A stretch of DNA of 36,688 nucleotides. It comes from Bacteroidota bacterium (GTDB lineage Bacteria; Bacteroidota; Bacteroidia; Bacteroidales; DYOH01). Under the pieces are notes generated by a model, which ran no database searches, was not told the origin of the DNA, and saw nothing but the letters and a program-made list of their open reading frames with translations. A program made the position numbers and the translations under genes. Of the stretch, positions 7,838 through 16,494 are shown one piece after another. Every line of letters starts with the position of its first letter. Within the stretch, counting starts at the first letter, position 1. The DNA lies in assembly GCA_020048155.1 (NCBI GenBank), contig JAIFMY010000230.1, positions 1 to 36,688 on the forward strand, read 5' to 3'.

Positions 7838-10129
7838 TTATTTTTTACCAGCCATGTTGAGCAGGGTTTCTATCTTATCAACTCTATTCTCAAGTTCTTT
7901 TGTGTACCCGGCATTGGCGTTTATCTTTGTAGAAAGTTGCGTATTGTCTTGCTTCAATTTTTCTATCAACTCATTTTGTTCCTGCATAGCTTTTAGGAGT
8001 ATAACAGATAAACGTGCGTAATCAATTGATTTAAATCCATTAGGATCCGTTTCAACCAATTCAGGTATTATTTTTTCAACTTCCTGTGCTATTAGCCCAA
8101 TTTGTTTTTTATCGGCGAACCGAAGGTTTGGAAATTCATTGGTTCTTAACTGATAGTTAACTGGTTGTAGACTTAATATTTTAGATAAATACGGCGCAAG
8201 AGATTCTATATCTTTTTTATAACGTATATCTGAGGCTTGTGTAATAGTGCCAGATGCAACTATATTTCCAGAGACTTGGAGTGCAGCCGTAGGAATGTCC
8301 ACTCCTATTCCCATATTTCCGTTTTTAAGCACTACGATTGCATTTTTGCGGTTTGCACCATCTGTTCCATTGCCCAATACAAACAATCTATCACCCGAGT
8401 TCCAGCCAAGCATATCCACACCACCAGAAATAGTGTTGTATCTGCCAAAAGCAACTTCGGCATAAGATACTGCTGCAACATTGTCGCCACTGGCAAAAGA
8501 ATAGCGCCCGTATGTATTTGCGCTAAATCCTGAAGCCAATGATCCTTGAGCTGTGGTATTGGTTTGAGATTGTTCGCCAATTGCGAAAGAGTATTTTGCG
8601 AACGAAAGCGATTTGAAACCACCTGCTAACGAGCCATTAGCCGAAAGACCTGTTTCTGAACTTTCACCCAAAGTTACAGAAGCGTCACCTCTGGCAATTG
8701 AACCAAATCCGGAAGCTAAGCTATATGTGCCGCTAGAAATATTGTTTTCACCAAAAGTGGCGGATGAAGCACCACTTGCTGTGTTACTCTTGCCGATGGT
8801 AAACGATTTTGAACCGGATGATGTATTGGAATTGCCGAAAGCTACAGCATAGCTACCTAATGCAGAGCTATTTTCGCCATGTGCAAAAGAAAAATCCCCA
8901 TCTGCAATGGTATTGCTGCCGAAGGCTACTGAGTGAGAACCTACATTGCTGTTATTCCATTGGTCTGAAGCTACAGTACCTGCGCGCAACGCTCCCCTGA
9001 TTGGATAGAAAACAAGTCTTGTACCACCACCCATACTTGGAATATCACTGGTTGCCTGAAAGGAACCAGTTACAAGCATTGCTTCGCTATTTTGAAGGCT
9101 TACATGAAATCTGCTTTCGGGGGCGCTGGTACCAATGCCAATAAAATTTGCAGTGTTAAATACGAATCCAGAAGCAAGGCTCCAGTAGCTGGCACCAGCA
9201 TTGGCCAATACATAATTTTTTACAGCAAGTGCTGTAGGTATGGCCTGATTTGAAAAGTTTGTCGAAATATCGGTACTTACTGCATTCAGACTTATTGAGT
9301 TTAGACGAAGGGTAGGTGTACTCACAAGGCCTATGGTTACTAGTACATTACCTTCCGATACATTTATATTTCCCTGGTTGAGAGTCAAATGCCCACTTCC
9401 AAGGGTTAAGGCTCCGGTTCCTACAGATAGGTTGCCATTGTTTAGAGCTATACTTCTAGTGGCTATGGTCCAGTTCCCGGTGAGGTCGGTTAGCCCATCG
9501 CGGGTCAGATAATTTGAGAGGTCTACTGATGTTGTGCCGCCGGAGCGGGTAATGGTGTCTACAACCCATGCAGTTCCGCTCCATTTTACCACATCATACT
9601 GTTTGAGTGTAGCCTCGTTTACACCCAATATTTGAGTTAAGCCCGGAATAGGTACATTGAGCGCTGTATCGGCAACAAAAGCATAAGGTACTGAAACCAG
9701 TTTGGTACTTCCCATTTCAAGAAAACCATTCAGAAAAACGGCTGAACCAAAATCTACCCGTGTCTGAATAAAGAAATCGGTGCTCGACCAATCTATTTTA
9801 TCAAAGGATGAAAGCCTACTCATTTCTGTTTTTATACCCGAGCTTCCTCCTATTTCGATACTAAACAGACCGAAAGTATTGGTGGTGACATAATGCACTT
9901 CCTGCCACTGAATAGGACCATTTGAACTGCCTGTGCGCAAGGAAATCTCAACTACAATGTCTTTGTTAGCTATCGGGAATCCTTTCTCATCTCGGGCAAC
10001 AGCTTCGTAACTCATAGTTGAAGGAACCTGTGCCCAGGATATGAGGCCGAACATTAGCAAAACTCCTAGAAGTAAGCCTTTTTTCAAAAAGGCACGTTTT
10101 GCAGGTATTGAATGTATGTTTTCTTTCAT
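7838..10129 (-). CDS. Secreted YadA-head-like protein with C-terminal S74 intramolecular chaperone domain
   Basis: The 763-residue protein starts with a signal peptide (hydrophobic core LLLGVLLMFGLISW, cleavage near AWAQ/WAQV). Residues about 38-155 form a domain common at the N-terminus of Bacteroidetes surface proteins (MSYEAVARDEKGFPIANKDI ... LVSVPYAFVADTA). Residues about 395-560 hold many 14-16-residue repeats of the type SxAxGxxNxAxGxxSxAxG, as in trimeric YadA-like heads. The C-terminus has a peptidase S74 (endosialidase chaperone) domain: SDIRYKKDI with Ser633 and Lys638 as the self-cleavage pair, then IGLIAQEVEKIIPELV, and a final coiled coil. S74 domains drive trimerisation and may then cut themselves off. 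It is the last gene of a four-gene operon, overlapping the upstream stop by 4 bases (ATGA). Confidence 0.87.
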   Translation of the reverse strand: MKENIHSIPAKRAFLKKGLLLGVLLMFGLISWAQVPSTMSYEAVARDEKGFPIANKDIVVEISLRTGSSNGPIQWQEVHYVTTNTFGLFSIEIGGSSGIKTEMSRLSSFDKIDWSSTDFFIQTRVDFGSAVFLNGFLEMGSTKLVSVPYAFVADTALNVPIPGLTQILGVNEATLKQYDVVKWSGTAWVVDTITRSGGTTSVDLSNYLTRDGLTDLTGNWTIATRSIALNNGNLSVGTGALTLGSGHLTLNQGNINVSEGNVLVTIGLVSTPTLRLNSISLNAVSTDISTNFSNQAIPTALAVKNYVLANAGASYWSLASGFVFNTANFIGIGTSAPESRFHVSLQNSEAMLVTGSFQATSDIPSMGGGTRLVFYPIRGALRAGTVASDQWNNSNVGSHSVAFGSNTIADGDFSFAHGENSSALGSYAVAFGNSNTSSGSKSFTIGKSNTASGASSATFGENNISSGTYSLASGFGSIARGDASVTLGESSETGLSANGSLAGGFKSLSFAKYSFAIGEQSQTNTTAQGSLASGFSANTYGRYSFASGDNVAAVSYAEVAFGRYNTISGGVDMLGWNSGDRLFVLGNGTDGANRKNAIVVLKNGNMGIGVDIPTAALQVSGNIVASGTITQASDIRYKKDIESLAPYLSKILSLQPVNYQLRTNEFPNLRFADKKQIGLIAQEVEKIIPELVETDPNGFKSIDYARLSVILLKAMQEQNELIEKLKQDNTQLSTKINANAGYTKELENRVDKIETLLNMAGKK

Positions 10130-10623
10130 CTGGTTACAATTAATTTAATTGTTTGCTGAATATCAGCTTGTGCTGAGGTTAAATGAACCAAATAATTACC
10201 GTTTTCAATCTGATTGGGTAATGTAATCATTATATTACTTGTGTTTGCAAATATGGTTTCAGTATGCATTACTTGTCCTTGCAAATTCATAATTACCAAA
10301 GTTATATCATATTGTCTCATTCCACAAAGAATGCGAATATAATCAGTTGCCGGATTTGGAAAAATGCGAATCTCTAACTTTTCTAGTTTCTCTTTTTCTT
10401 CAAAAGTATTGCCGTAAATTGCCTGATTTGAAGCAACAAGAGAAGCTGAATTTTGGGTGAAATTTCCAACAGTAAATGCTTTTCCCAGGCTATAAGTATA
10501 TACTACACCGTTTTGCAGATGTACATTGCTTCCTGCGTTCAACTGTTTGTTTAAGCTTTGGCTGCTTACAGTGAAAGGCTGAAATGCAAATAAAATAAGT
10601 AATATGCTAATATAGCGCCACAT
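10126..10623 (-). CDS. Small secreted protein with T9SS type A sorting domain
   Basis: From the ATG at 10623 the protein has 165 residues; a TTG at 10653 would overlap the upstream gene and is less likely. A signal peptide (MWRYISILLILFAFQPFTVSS) leads to a body of about 60 residues with no known fold. The last 80 residues are a type A C-terminal sorting domain: IFPNPATDYIRI, then MNLQGQVM, GNYLVHLTS and KLIVTR. Such domains direct proteins through the type IX secretion system and are removed or anchored at the surface. It begins 4 bases after the PorP-OmpA stop and its own stop overlaps the next start, so it is translationally coupled within the operon. A protein this small, mostly sorting domain, may be an accessory or anchor rather than an enzyme. 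Confidence 0.8.
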   Translation of the reverse strand: MWRYISILLILFAFQPFTVSSQSLNKQLNAGSNVHLQNGVVYTYSLGKAFTVGNFTQNSASLVASNQAIYGNTFEEKEKLEKLEIRIFPNPATDYIRILCGMRQYDITLVIMNLQGQVMHTETIFANTSNIMITLPNQIENGNYLVHLTSAQADIQQTIKLIVTR

Positions 10624-10627
10624 ATAT

Positions 10628-12064
10628 TTATTTCTTTTTGAAGGAACCTTCAATTCTTCGGTTCAGAGCTCGTCCCTCATTGGTATTGTTGTCACCAATA
10701 GGATTGTCCATCCCTAAACCTTCAGCAATTACCCTTGTAGCTTCAATTCCTTGCTGTACCATGTACTCTTTTACTGCTATAGCTCGTTTTTCTGATAATC
10801 GTTTGTTGTATGCCGGTGATCCTTGGTTGTCGGTATAACCCACAATTTTAATTTGCCAATCCGGATTTTTATTTAGTTTATCTGCAAGTTTATTGAGTTC
10901 AGGGTATGAGCTAGCAAATAGCTTGTCTGAATTGTGACCAAATTTTATATTATCTATTACGAATGGTTTTTCCCACATATCAGCATCTATTTGGTCCAAC
11001 GAGCCTTCCAGTTTTTTCAATCGTTTATCTAATGCTGCAATTACTTCGTCTTTCGATTCACAATCGCAGGAAGCAAGCTGGGATTCAAGAAGTTTTACTT
11101 TGTTTTCAAGTTCTGGATCTATTTTGGGCATTTCTTCATCTTCAGCCAGTCTGAAAATAGTAGGAGGGGCTTTTTCCAATTTAGATTTTCGAACCATAAA
11201 CCCGATTGAAATTTCATGGGTTCCGGACGAATAATTTGAAATGCCGGCAGTAGCAAACTCATATGTATAATTCATCACTATTTTTTTATTGAGTGCAGCT
11301 CCTACTGATATTCCAATAGAATTCCCTTTGCGGTAACCTATACCTGTCCAAAGTCTTTCATCGTATCTGGCCAGAAAATTTGCTTCAAACTGAAATGGGC
11401 TGTTATCGGTACTTCGTGCTATCAGATATGCATCAAGCATCCATTTGGCTTTTATGGGGTGCATATAAGCAGCATATGCCTGATAATGCCTTTTAAGTGT
11501 AAAAACATTGTCCTGATTTTCGCGATTGTAGTTAATTTTGGTATTGAGCATGCGCGGTGTACTGAGCCCAATGTGCAGGGCTTTGTATTGAAAATCGACC
11601 GAAGCAGACGCATTGTATGATGTGCCTCTTATAGATTGATAATTGTACAAATAGGGGTCGAGTGTATTCGATTTTACGTTTGAAAGTTGGTTGCGGTATA
11701 TTTCAGCAGCCAGACTAAAATGTAACAGCATGGCTTCAGAAAGTTTGAGGTGATATGCATAACTTGGTGAAAAATAGATATGATTTATGTTGCCGGTTTT
11801 TTCATTCACCAGGTTTATACCTAAACCCATGTTTTTACCAGTGATGGGCGCATTCCCGTTTAATATTTGTTTTTGTGGAGCTCCGGGTACACCTAACCAG
11901 CTATTTCGGTATCCCAGAAAAACCTCAATATTATCTGAGGTACCAGCAAATGCAGGCGATAATGCAAATTTATTTAATAGATATTGATTGTCGTTTTGCA
12001 ATTGTTGTGCAAACGCAGTAACGGATATTATATTTATCAATAATATGTATATAGTTCTTCTCAT
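10628..12064 (-). CDS. PorP/SprF-family T9SS membrane protein fused to an OmpA peptidoglycan-binding domain
   Basis: The 478-residue protein has a signal peptide (MRRTIYILLINIISVTAFAQQ) and a PorP/SprF beta-barrel domain over residues about 20-295. Family features include NQYLLNKFALSPAFAGTSDN, YRNSWLGVPGAP and GLGINLVNEKTGN. A charged linker with a short coiled coil (about 305-355) and a CDC pair follow. Residues about 365-478 form an OmpA-like domain (DNIKFGHNSDKL, YTDNQGSPAYNKRLSEKRA, RVIAEGLGMDNPI, NRRIEGSFKK), which binds peptidoglycan. In Flavobacterium, SprF is needed for secretion of its type B partner SprB, so this protein probably serves the type B protein encoded just upstream, 19 bases away. 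PorP and OmpA parts are usually separate proteins; the fusion would tie an outer-membrane barrel to the cell wall. Confidence 0.88.
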   Translation of the reverse strand: MRRTIYILLINIISVTAFAQQLQNDNQYLLNKFALSPAFAGTSDNIEVFLGYRNSWLGVPGAPQKQILNGNAPITGKNMGLGINLVNEKTGNINHIYFSPSYAYHLKLSEAMLLHFSLAAEIYRNQLSNVKSNTLDPYLYNYQSIRGTSYNASASVDFQYKALHIGLSTPRMLNTKINYNRENQDNVFTLKRHYQAYAAYMHPIKAKWMLDAYLIARSTDNSPFQFEANFLARYDERLWTGIGYRKGNSIGISVGAALNKKIVMNYTYEFATAGISNYSSGTHEISIGFMVRKSKLEKAPPTIFRLAEDEEMPKIDPELENKVKLLESQLASCDCESKDEVIAALDKRLKKLEGSLDQIDADMWEKPFVIDNIKFGHNSDKLFASSYPELNKLADKLNKNPDWQIKIVGYTDNQGSPAYNKRLSEKRAIAVKEYMVQQGIEATRVIAEGLGMDNPIGDNNTNEGRALNRRIEGSFKKK

Positions 12065-12083
12065 GATGTTGGTTCTTTGGGAG

Positions 12084-13001
12084 TTACCTCAGTATATCTA
12101 TATATCCAATTTTGCCTTTTTTATCTTTGCTGGTTATCACAAAGTAGTATGTACCAGGGTCGAGCTCTTTGCCATTGAGTGTTGCATCCCAGTCGTTTTG
12201 ATAATTGGTGTTGGAGTACACCAAATCGCCCCATACGTTGTAAATGTATATTTCAATGGGATTGGTGTAAACTTCTAGTTTATCAATAAGCAAGAAATCG
12301 TTTATCCCGTCGTTGTTTGGGGTAAGTATATTGTTGGAAATGATAATAGTTGCAGAATCACCTGATACAAGAGGTTTTACAATCACATTTTGAGATTTCT
12401 TAGCTTTACATCCATTGTTGTCGACAATAAACACCGAGTACACTCCTGTGTTGAAAACTGTTATAGAAGAAGTAGTTTCACCATTGGGTGTCCAAATGTA
12501 GTTCGGATAATTTTCATTTACATCAATTCGCAAACTTCCGCCTTGGGCAAATATGGTATCGTTGTTGGTATTTGTGCCCAATCCGGTAAGCGTAAAGTTG
12601 ATTTCAGGCCTTGGTGCTATGGTGATTTGCTGAAATACAGAATCGGTGGTAGTGACACCTCCTACTGTGGTAAATGCTACCAATGAAACTGTATAAGTGC
12701 CTGGTGTCCAGTATTTATGCCACGATTCAGGTTCTCTGGTATCAATATTATCGCCAAAATACCAGTGTATGTCTAGTGGAATTGGTGTTCCACCTACAGT
12801 TTTAGATGTGTTTGTAAATTTGATAGAATCTCCTACGCATGTAGAATTAGTAGATAAAGTGAAACTTGCTACAGGATCCGTATCGGCAAATCTGGAAGAT
12901 ATTAAAAATTGTTCTGATTGTTGACCTAAACTAAATTGGATCTGAGCAAAAAGCAACAATACCAACAATGCGGTATGATATTTAAATCTTTTTAAAATCA
13001 T
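12084..13001 (-). CDS. Secreted PKD-domain protein with type B (gliding-associated) C-terminal sorting domain
   Basis: The preferred start is the ATG at 13001, giving 305 residues and a clean signal peptide (MILKRFKYHTALLVLLLFAQ, cleavage near SLGQQ). An ATG at 13142 is in frame, but the promoter at 13067-13094 lies inside that extension. Residues about 35-130 contain a PKD-like domain (CVGDSIKFTNTS, WYFGD, PGTYTVSLVAF). A second Ig-like segment follows (YIWTPNGETTSSITV, GVYSVFIVDNNGC). The final 85 residues are the type B sorting domain: NILTPNNDGINDFLLID, IYIYNVWGDLVY, GTYYFVIT, GYIDILR. Such proteins are exported by T9SS with a PorP/SprF partner, which is the next gene. The first gene of the operon; adhesin-like or structural role is inferred. 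Confidence 0.87.
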   Translation of the reverse strand: MILKRFKYHTALLVLLLFAQIQFSLGQQSEQFLISSRFADTDPVASFTLSTNSTCVGDSIKFTNTSKTVGGTPIPLDIHWYFGDNIDTREPESWHKYWTPGTYTVSLVAFTTVGGVTTTDSVFQQITIAPRPEINFTLTGLGTNTNNDTIFAQGGSLRIDVNENYPNYIWTPNGETTSSITVFNTGVYSVFIVDNNGCKAKKSQNVIVKPLVSGDSATIIISNNILTPNNDGINDFLLIDKLEVYTNPIEIYIYNVWGDLVYSNTNYQNDWDATLNGKELDPGTYYFVITSKDKKGKIGYIDILR

Positions 13002-13066
13002 AGGGTTACAATACAATTGTTTCAATTGGTAAATGATTGTATAAAACAGAGGGTGGTGGGGGAGTA

Positions 13067-13094
13067 CAAAAATACGAATATAACCCCGAGTCAA
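13067..13094 (-). promoter_or_regulatory. Promoter of the T9SS surface-protein operon
   Basis: Read on the minus strand: TTG (13092-13094), a 17-base spacer, then TATTTTTG (13067-13074). The start would fall near 13060, giving a leader of about 60 bases to the ATG at 13001. This also decides against the longer start at 13142. Confidence 0.6.
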
Positions 13095-13271
13095 TGGGTT
13101 CGTGGTATTAGTTTTTACGTATTTGTTATCAATTAGTTTCATTGCAACCTACATTTTTATTTACCTAAGACTTATTCCTTCTGGACTTTGTTGTGAGAAC
13201 GAAGAAAAAATTCTGATGGTTTGTGTGTAGGATACAAAATATATACCAATAAATGCCGAGTAGAAAATTTT

Positions 13272-14108
13272 CTATCGTTTATTATATATCGCCCCTTTTT
13301 TGTCGTATTTCTGCATCGCACTACCCAAAATACTTTCATGAGCCCCTAAAATGAGTATGCCGTTTGGCTTTAAGATCTGATGAAAAAAATCGAAAATACG
13401 ATTTTGAAGATTTGGTGTGAAATAAATAAGCAAGTTGCGACAGATGATGAGATCAAACTCATGTCCAAAAATATTTCTGTCCTGAACCAAATCATGTCGC
13501 ATGAATTCTACTTTTGATTGTATAAAGGATTTCATTTTGATGGTGCCTTTAATTTTGTCCAGATCAAAGTATTTGGAATAGGGCACAAATGAAGAGTCTT
13601 TTTCATTTTTTCCGGCATTTAAAACCAAATCGAAGTTTGCCAGATAATCTGATACTACCTTATATCTGTATTTGCCTTTTACAGCTATGTCTAGCATTTC
13701 AGGATTCAAATCTGTGCCTATCGATTTTACTCTTTCCAACAATCCTTTTTCTGAAAGCATTATAAGGAGCGAGTATGCTTCCAGTCCATTGCTTACACCC
13801 GGATGCCATATATTAATCTCATCTTTGTTTGTCAGACGTGGAAGTACCTCCTCATTGATAGTATGCCATAAGGGAGGGTCTCTGAATAGCTCAGTAGTAT
13901 TAACCGTTATTTCGCGAATGATAGTCTCCAGAAATTCTGTGTTTACCCTCATTTTGGCAATTATCTGTTCAACAGTCTGATTGAGATCGCCTTTTATTTT
14001 TTCTAATCTACGCCCAAACGATTTTTCAGAATACTCTGTAAAGTCATAATTAGAAATTTCCTTTACGGATTTTACAAAAAAAACTATTTCATCCTTAGTA
14101 ACTTCCAT
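13272..14108 (-). CDS. CheR-type protein-glutamate methyltransferase, copy 1
   Basis: From the ATG at 14108 (a TTG at 14129 is less likely) the protein has 278 residues and aligns residue-for-residue with the CheR copy at 30004-30843. The helical N-terminal domain (DFTEYSEKSFGRRLEK) is followed by VNTTELFRDPPLWHTI, the SAM-site strand NIWHPGVSNGLEAYSL (residues about 99-113), and CRNLLIYFTPNLQNRIFDFF with LILGAHES. CheR enzymes transfer a methyl group from SAM to glutamates on receptor helices. The SAM loop, normally GCSTGEE or GCSTGQE, here reads GVSNGLE, a notable drift in an otherwise complete enzyme. No pentapeptide-binding receptor or CheA is nearby. It is divergent from the HAMP-GAF gene at 14412, 303 bases away. 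Confidence 0.88.
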   Translation of the reverse strand: MEVTKDEIVFFVKSVKEISNYDFTEYSEKSFGRRLEKIKGDLNQTVEQIIAKMRVNTEFLETIIREITVNTTELFRDPPLWHTINEEVLPRLTNKDEINIWHPGVSNGLEAYSLLIMLSEKGLLERVKSIGTDLNPEMLDIAVKGKYRYKVVSDYLANFDLVLNAGKNEKDSSFVPYSKYFDLDKIKGTIKMKSFIQSKVEFMRHDLVQDRNIFGHEFDLIICRNLLIYFTPNLQNRIFDFFHQILKPNGILILGAHESILGSAMQKYDKKGAIYNKR

Positions 14109-14411
14109 CAAAATCTTAGTATTGAACAAATATTCATTGACTCAGTTTGTATACCATAGCTAATCATGATATACTTCAGCCCTCTAAAATAGTGTTTTCC
14201 TTTAAAAAACTAAAATTATTTTTTGTATAGCCATCATTATATTAATAAATTATAGTGGCTTGAAATTTGGTAGAGATTCTACGATTATTGAAGTGGCTTT
14301 ATGAAAAAACTAATGGAGTTATTATGCTTTCATTTAGTATTTGTTTGATTCCTTATTTTTCTGTATGTTTAACACTTGATTCATTTTTAAATCTGTAGTT
14401 TCAATTTCGAT
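14109..14411. other. 303-base divergent intergenic region
   Basis: This AT-rich stretch separates copy 1 of cheR (minus) from the first HAMP-GAF gene (plus). I see no open frame or strong hairpin. A weak promoter-like pair, TTTG at about 14344-14347 and TATGTTTA near 14364-14371, has a short 16-base spacer and one mismatch, so I do not call it. Promoters for both flanking genes should lie here. Confidence 0.5.
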
Positions 14412-16370
14412 ATGTTCAGTTTATTCAGGGCTTTAAAAGTACGATACAAGTTACTCATTCTTTTTGGGGTATTGGCTCTTTCTATGATCTTTACCACAGG
14501 ACGTGAGTTCTATTTTTTTCTGAAATTTGACGAAAATTTCTCAGCGCAGCAGCGAATTCGTGAGCTGCACACCCAAGTAAGCCTGCTTAGTATTCATTTT
14601 AATAAGCAAACTGAATATTTGAAGCAACTCAACAAAACTGATAATGAAGCCAGTCTTCAGAATACTTACTATCTATATCAGAATGAGGTAAATAGTATTT
14701 TGCAAATACTTGCAATGATAGATGAATTGCTAATCAACACAGAGTGGAGTAATGATCTTGAGCCGCATACTGCAGCTATTCATAATCTTAGCATTCAACT
14801 TGCAAGTGTTCATCAGGTTTCTCTCAAGAGTTTTGTAGAAAATGTGTACCGTATAAAACTTGAACTCATGCAAGCCTCTGAATATGATATATACCAGAAA
14901 GATCAGCGAATAGGTACTTTTGAGATGAAGATAAATTCAGTGATTGAGCAAGCCGATACTAATCTGAGGGAAATGACATCGCTTGTTGATAAGTTTATAC
15001 AGTATACTTCTGATAAATATGATAGTTTCCTTATTTCTCTGCGAATTTGGACTCTCCTTTTATGGATTTTCGGCTTAACTCTATTATTTTTTCTTACATT
15101 AGAAATAGGACGAACAATATCAAAACCAATTATAAGAATAAATGAGGAGCTTGAAGAAATTTCCAGGGGTAATATACCACCCATGTTTGTACCAAGGTCT
15201 ACAGATGAAATCGCACAATTGTACAATTCCTCAAATGCTATAAAGGACAGATTTTTAGCCATTAGACAAATAGCTCACGAAATAGGAAATGGAAATTTTC
15301 ATAGCAATATTGACGTCAACTTTGAAGATGGGTCAGATATGCGAAATACGCTTGACCGTATGAAACAGAGTTTGGCAAAATATGCTAGCGAACGTGAAAT
15401 GCAAAAGGTAAAAGATGATATTCGAAACTGGCAAGCTGTTGGCCTAGCAAAATTTAGCGATATACTAAGACTATCATCTGCAGATTTTAAAAGCACCTCC
15501 GACAAATTAGTATCTGAACTCATTTCGTACCTAGACGTAAACCAAGTTGGCATGTTTATAAGAAATGACTCTGATCCGGAACAAGTTTTTCTAGAACTCC
15601 TTTCTTGGTATGCATATGATCGTAAACGTATCAGACAAAAAAAAGTATTGCCCGGCGAAGGACTTATTGGTATTACTTTTATAGAAGGAAATACTCAGTA
15701 TTTGCAGGATCTTCCAACAGATTATTTAGAGATTAATTCAGGATTGGGAAACGCCCAGCCATCGCACCTGCTGCTTATTCCACTCAGATTTGATAATTCT
15801 GTTCTTGGTGTGTTAGAACTCGCTTCGTTTCATGAAATAGAAGCGTTTAAGATTGAATTCCTCGAAAGTTTGGCTCAAAATATTGCTTCAGCAATCACCA
15901 CCAATAACGTAAACCTTCGTACCAGAGATTTGCTCTCTTTAGCCAATAAGCAATCAGGCGAATTGAAAGAAAAGCAAGAAATACTTATGGAGTCTAACAA
16001 AGATTTGGCAGCACAAATTGAGGCAGACCATCTGATAAAAAACTACAACGATGTTTTGAAAAGTATTCTATATGAAAGCGGTTATTTTATTAGCTTTCAC
16101 GCCCAAACAGGGCACATAGAGGAAATAAACAAGAATATGGGGATTCTTCTCGGATTAAACAATCTCGATGATTCGTTGCATATGTCTGAATTTGTGCATC
16201 AGTACAAGAAATTTGTAGTCGAAATTTCTCGCTTAAAACAAGGGAAAGCCAACTTTATGGATATCAAATTTATTACCATGAATAAAACCGAAGTTGAAAA
16301 AAAATGCATTATTCACCCTTATTCCAATAACATCAATAGTAAAGTATGTATAATTTATTTTCATGAATAA
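14412..16370 (+). CDS. Membrane sensor protein: HAMP-GAF-PAS-like, no output domain
   Basis: This 652-residue protein has a membrane helix near residues 12-32, a periplasmic helical region of about 175 residues, and a second helix near 210-230 (IWTLLLWIFGLTLLFFLTL). A HAMP linker follows (about 231-285; SKPIIRINEELEEISRGN), with a second HAMP-like segment to about 330 (IAHEIGNGNFHSNIDV). A GAF domain spans about 350-505 (YAYDRKRIRQ, GEGLIG, EINSGLGNAQP, LLLIPLRF). A short coiled coil leads to a degenerate PAS-like C-terminus. There is no histidine kinase, cyclase, phosphatase or classical methyl-accepting domain. It probably senses a signal and acts through partner proteins. Its GAF domain is clearly related to those at 16495, 19056 and 27847. 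Confidence 0.82.
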   Translation: MFSLFRALKVRYKLLILFGVLALSMIFTTGREFYFFLKFDENFSAQQRIRELHTQVSLLSIHFNKQTEYLKQLNKTDNEASLQNTYYLYQNEVNSILQILAMIDELLINTEWSNDLEPHTAAIHNLSIQLASVHQVSLKSFVENVYRIKLELMQASEYDIYQKDQRIGTFEMKINSVIEQADTNLREMTSLVDKFIQYTSDKYDSFLISLRIWTLLLWIFGLTLLFFLTLEIGRTISKPIIRINEELEEISRGNIPPMFVPRSTDEIAQLYNSSNAIKDRFLAIRQIAHEIGNGNFHSNIDVNFEDGSDMRNTLDRMKQSLAKYASEREMQKVKDDIRNWQAVGLAKFSDILRLSSADFKSTSDKLVSELISYLDVNQVGMFIRNDSDPEQVFLELLSWYAYDRKRIRQKKVLPGEGLIGITFIEGNTQYLQDLPTDYLEINSGLGNAQPSHLLLIPLRFDNSVLGVLELASFHEIEAFKIEFLESLAQNIASAITTNNVNLRTRDLLSLANKQSGELKEKQEILMESNKDLAAQIEADHLIKNYNDVLKSILYESGYFISFHAQTGHIEEINKNMGILLGLNNLDDSLHMSEFVHQYKKFVVEISRLKQGKANFMDIKFITMNKTEVEKKCIIHPYSNNINSKVCIIYFHE

Positions 16371-16382
16371 TGTTACTTAAAG

Positions 16383-16412
16383 TTTGTAAAATGAATGAAA
16401 CCGTTAAATTTG
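16383..16412 (+). promoter_or_regulatory. Promoter for the second HAMP-GAF-PAS gene
   Basis: TTTG at 16383-16386, an 18-base spacer and TAAATTTG at 16405-16412. The predicted start near 16419 gives a leader of about 76 bases. A second -7-like box, TAATTTTG, lies downstream but lacks a spaced TTTG. Confidence 0.55.
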
Positions 16413-16494
16413 AAAGATATTTTGTAATTTTGACAAACTATCTGAATACTGGTATTCATTTTGGTACACAAGCAAGATAAATAAGAAATCTCGA

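Noticed and set aside
8237-9000. Plus-strand open frames inside the S74 gene
   Set aside because: They are shadows of the repetitive minus-strand gene, with no start signals or family resemblance.
10624-10653. TTG start at 10653 for the small type A protein
   Set aside because: It overlaps the PorP-OmpA gene and precedes the signal peptide; the ATG at 10623 is better.
13002-13142. Extension of the PKD gene to the ATG at 13142
   Set aside because: It would contain the promoter at 13067-13094 and bury the signal peptide 47 residues from the start.
13261-13274. Perfect A/T palindrome TAGAAAATTTTCTA at the end of the first cheR gene
   Set aside because: Only A/T-rich and without a G/C stem or T run; probably chance, too weak to call a terminator.
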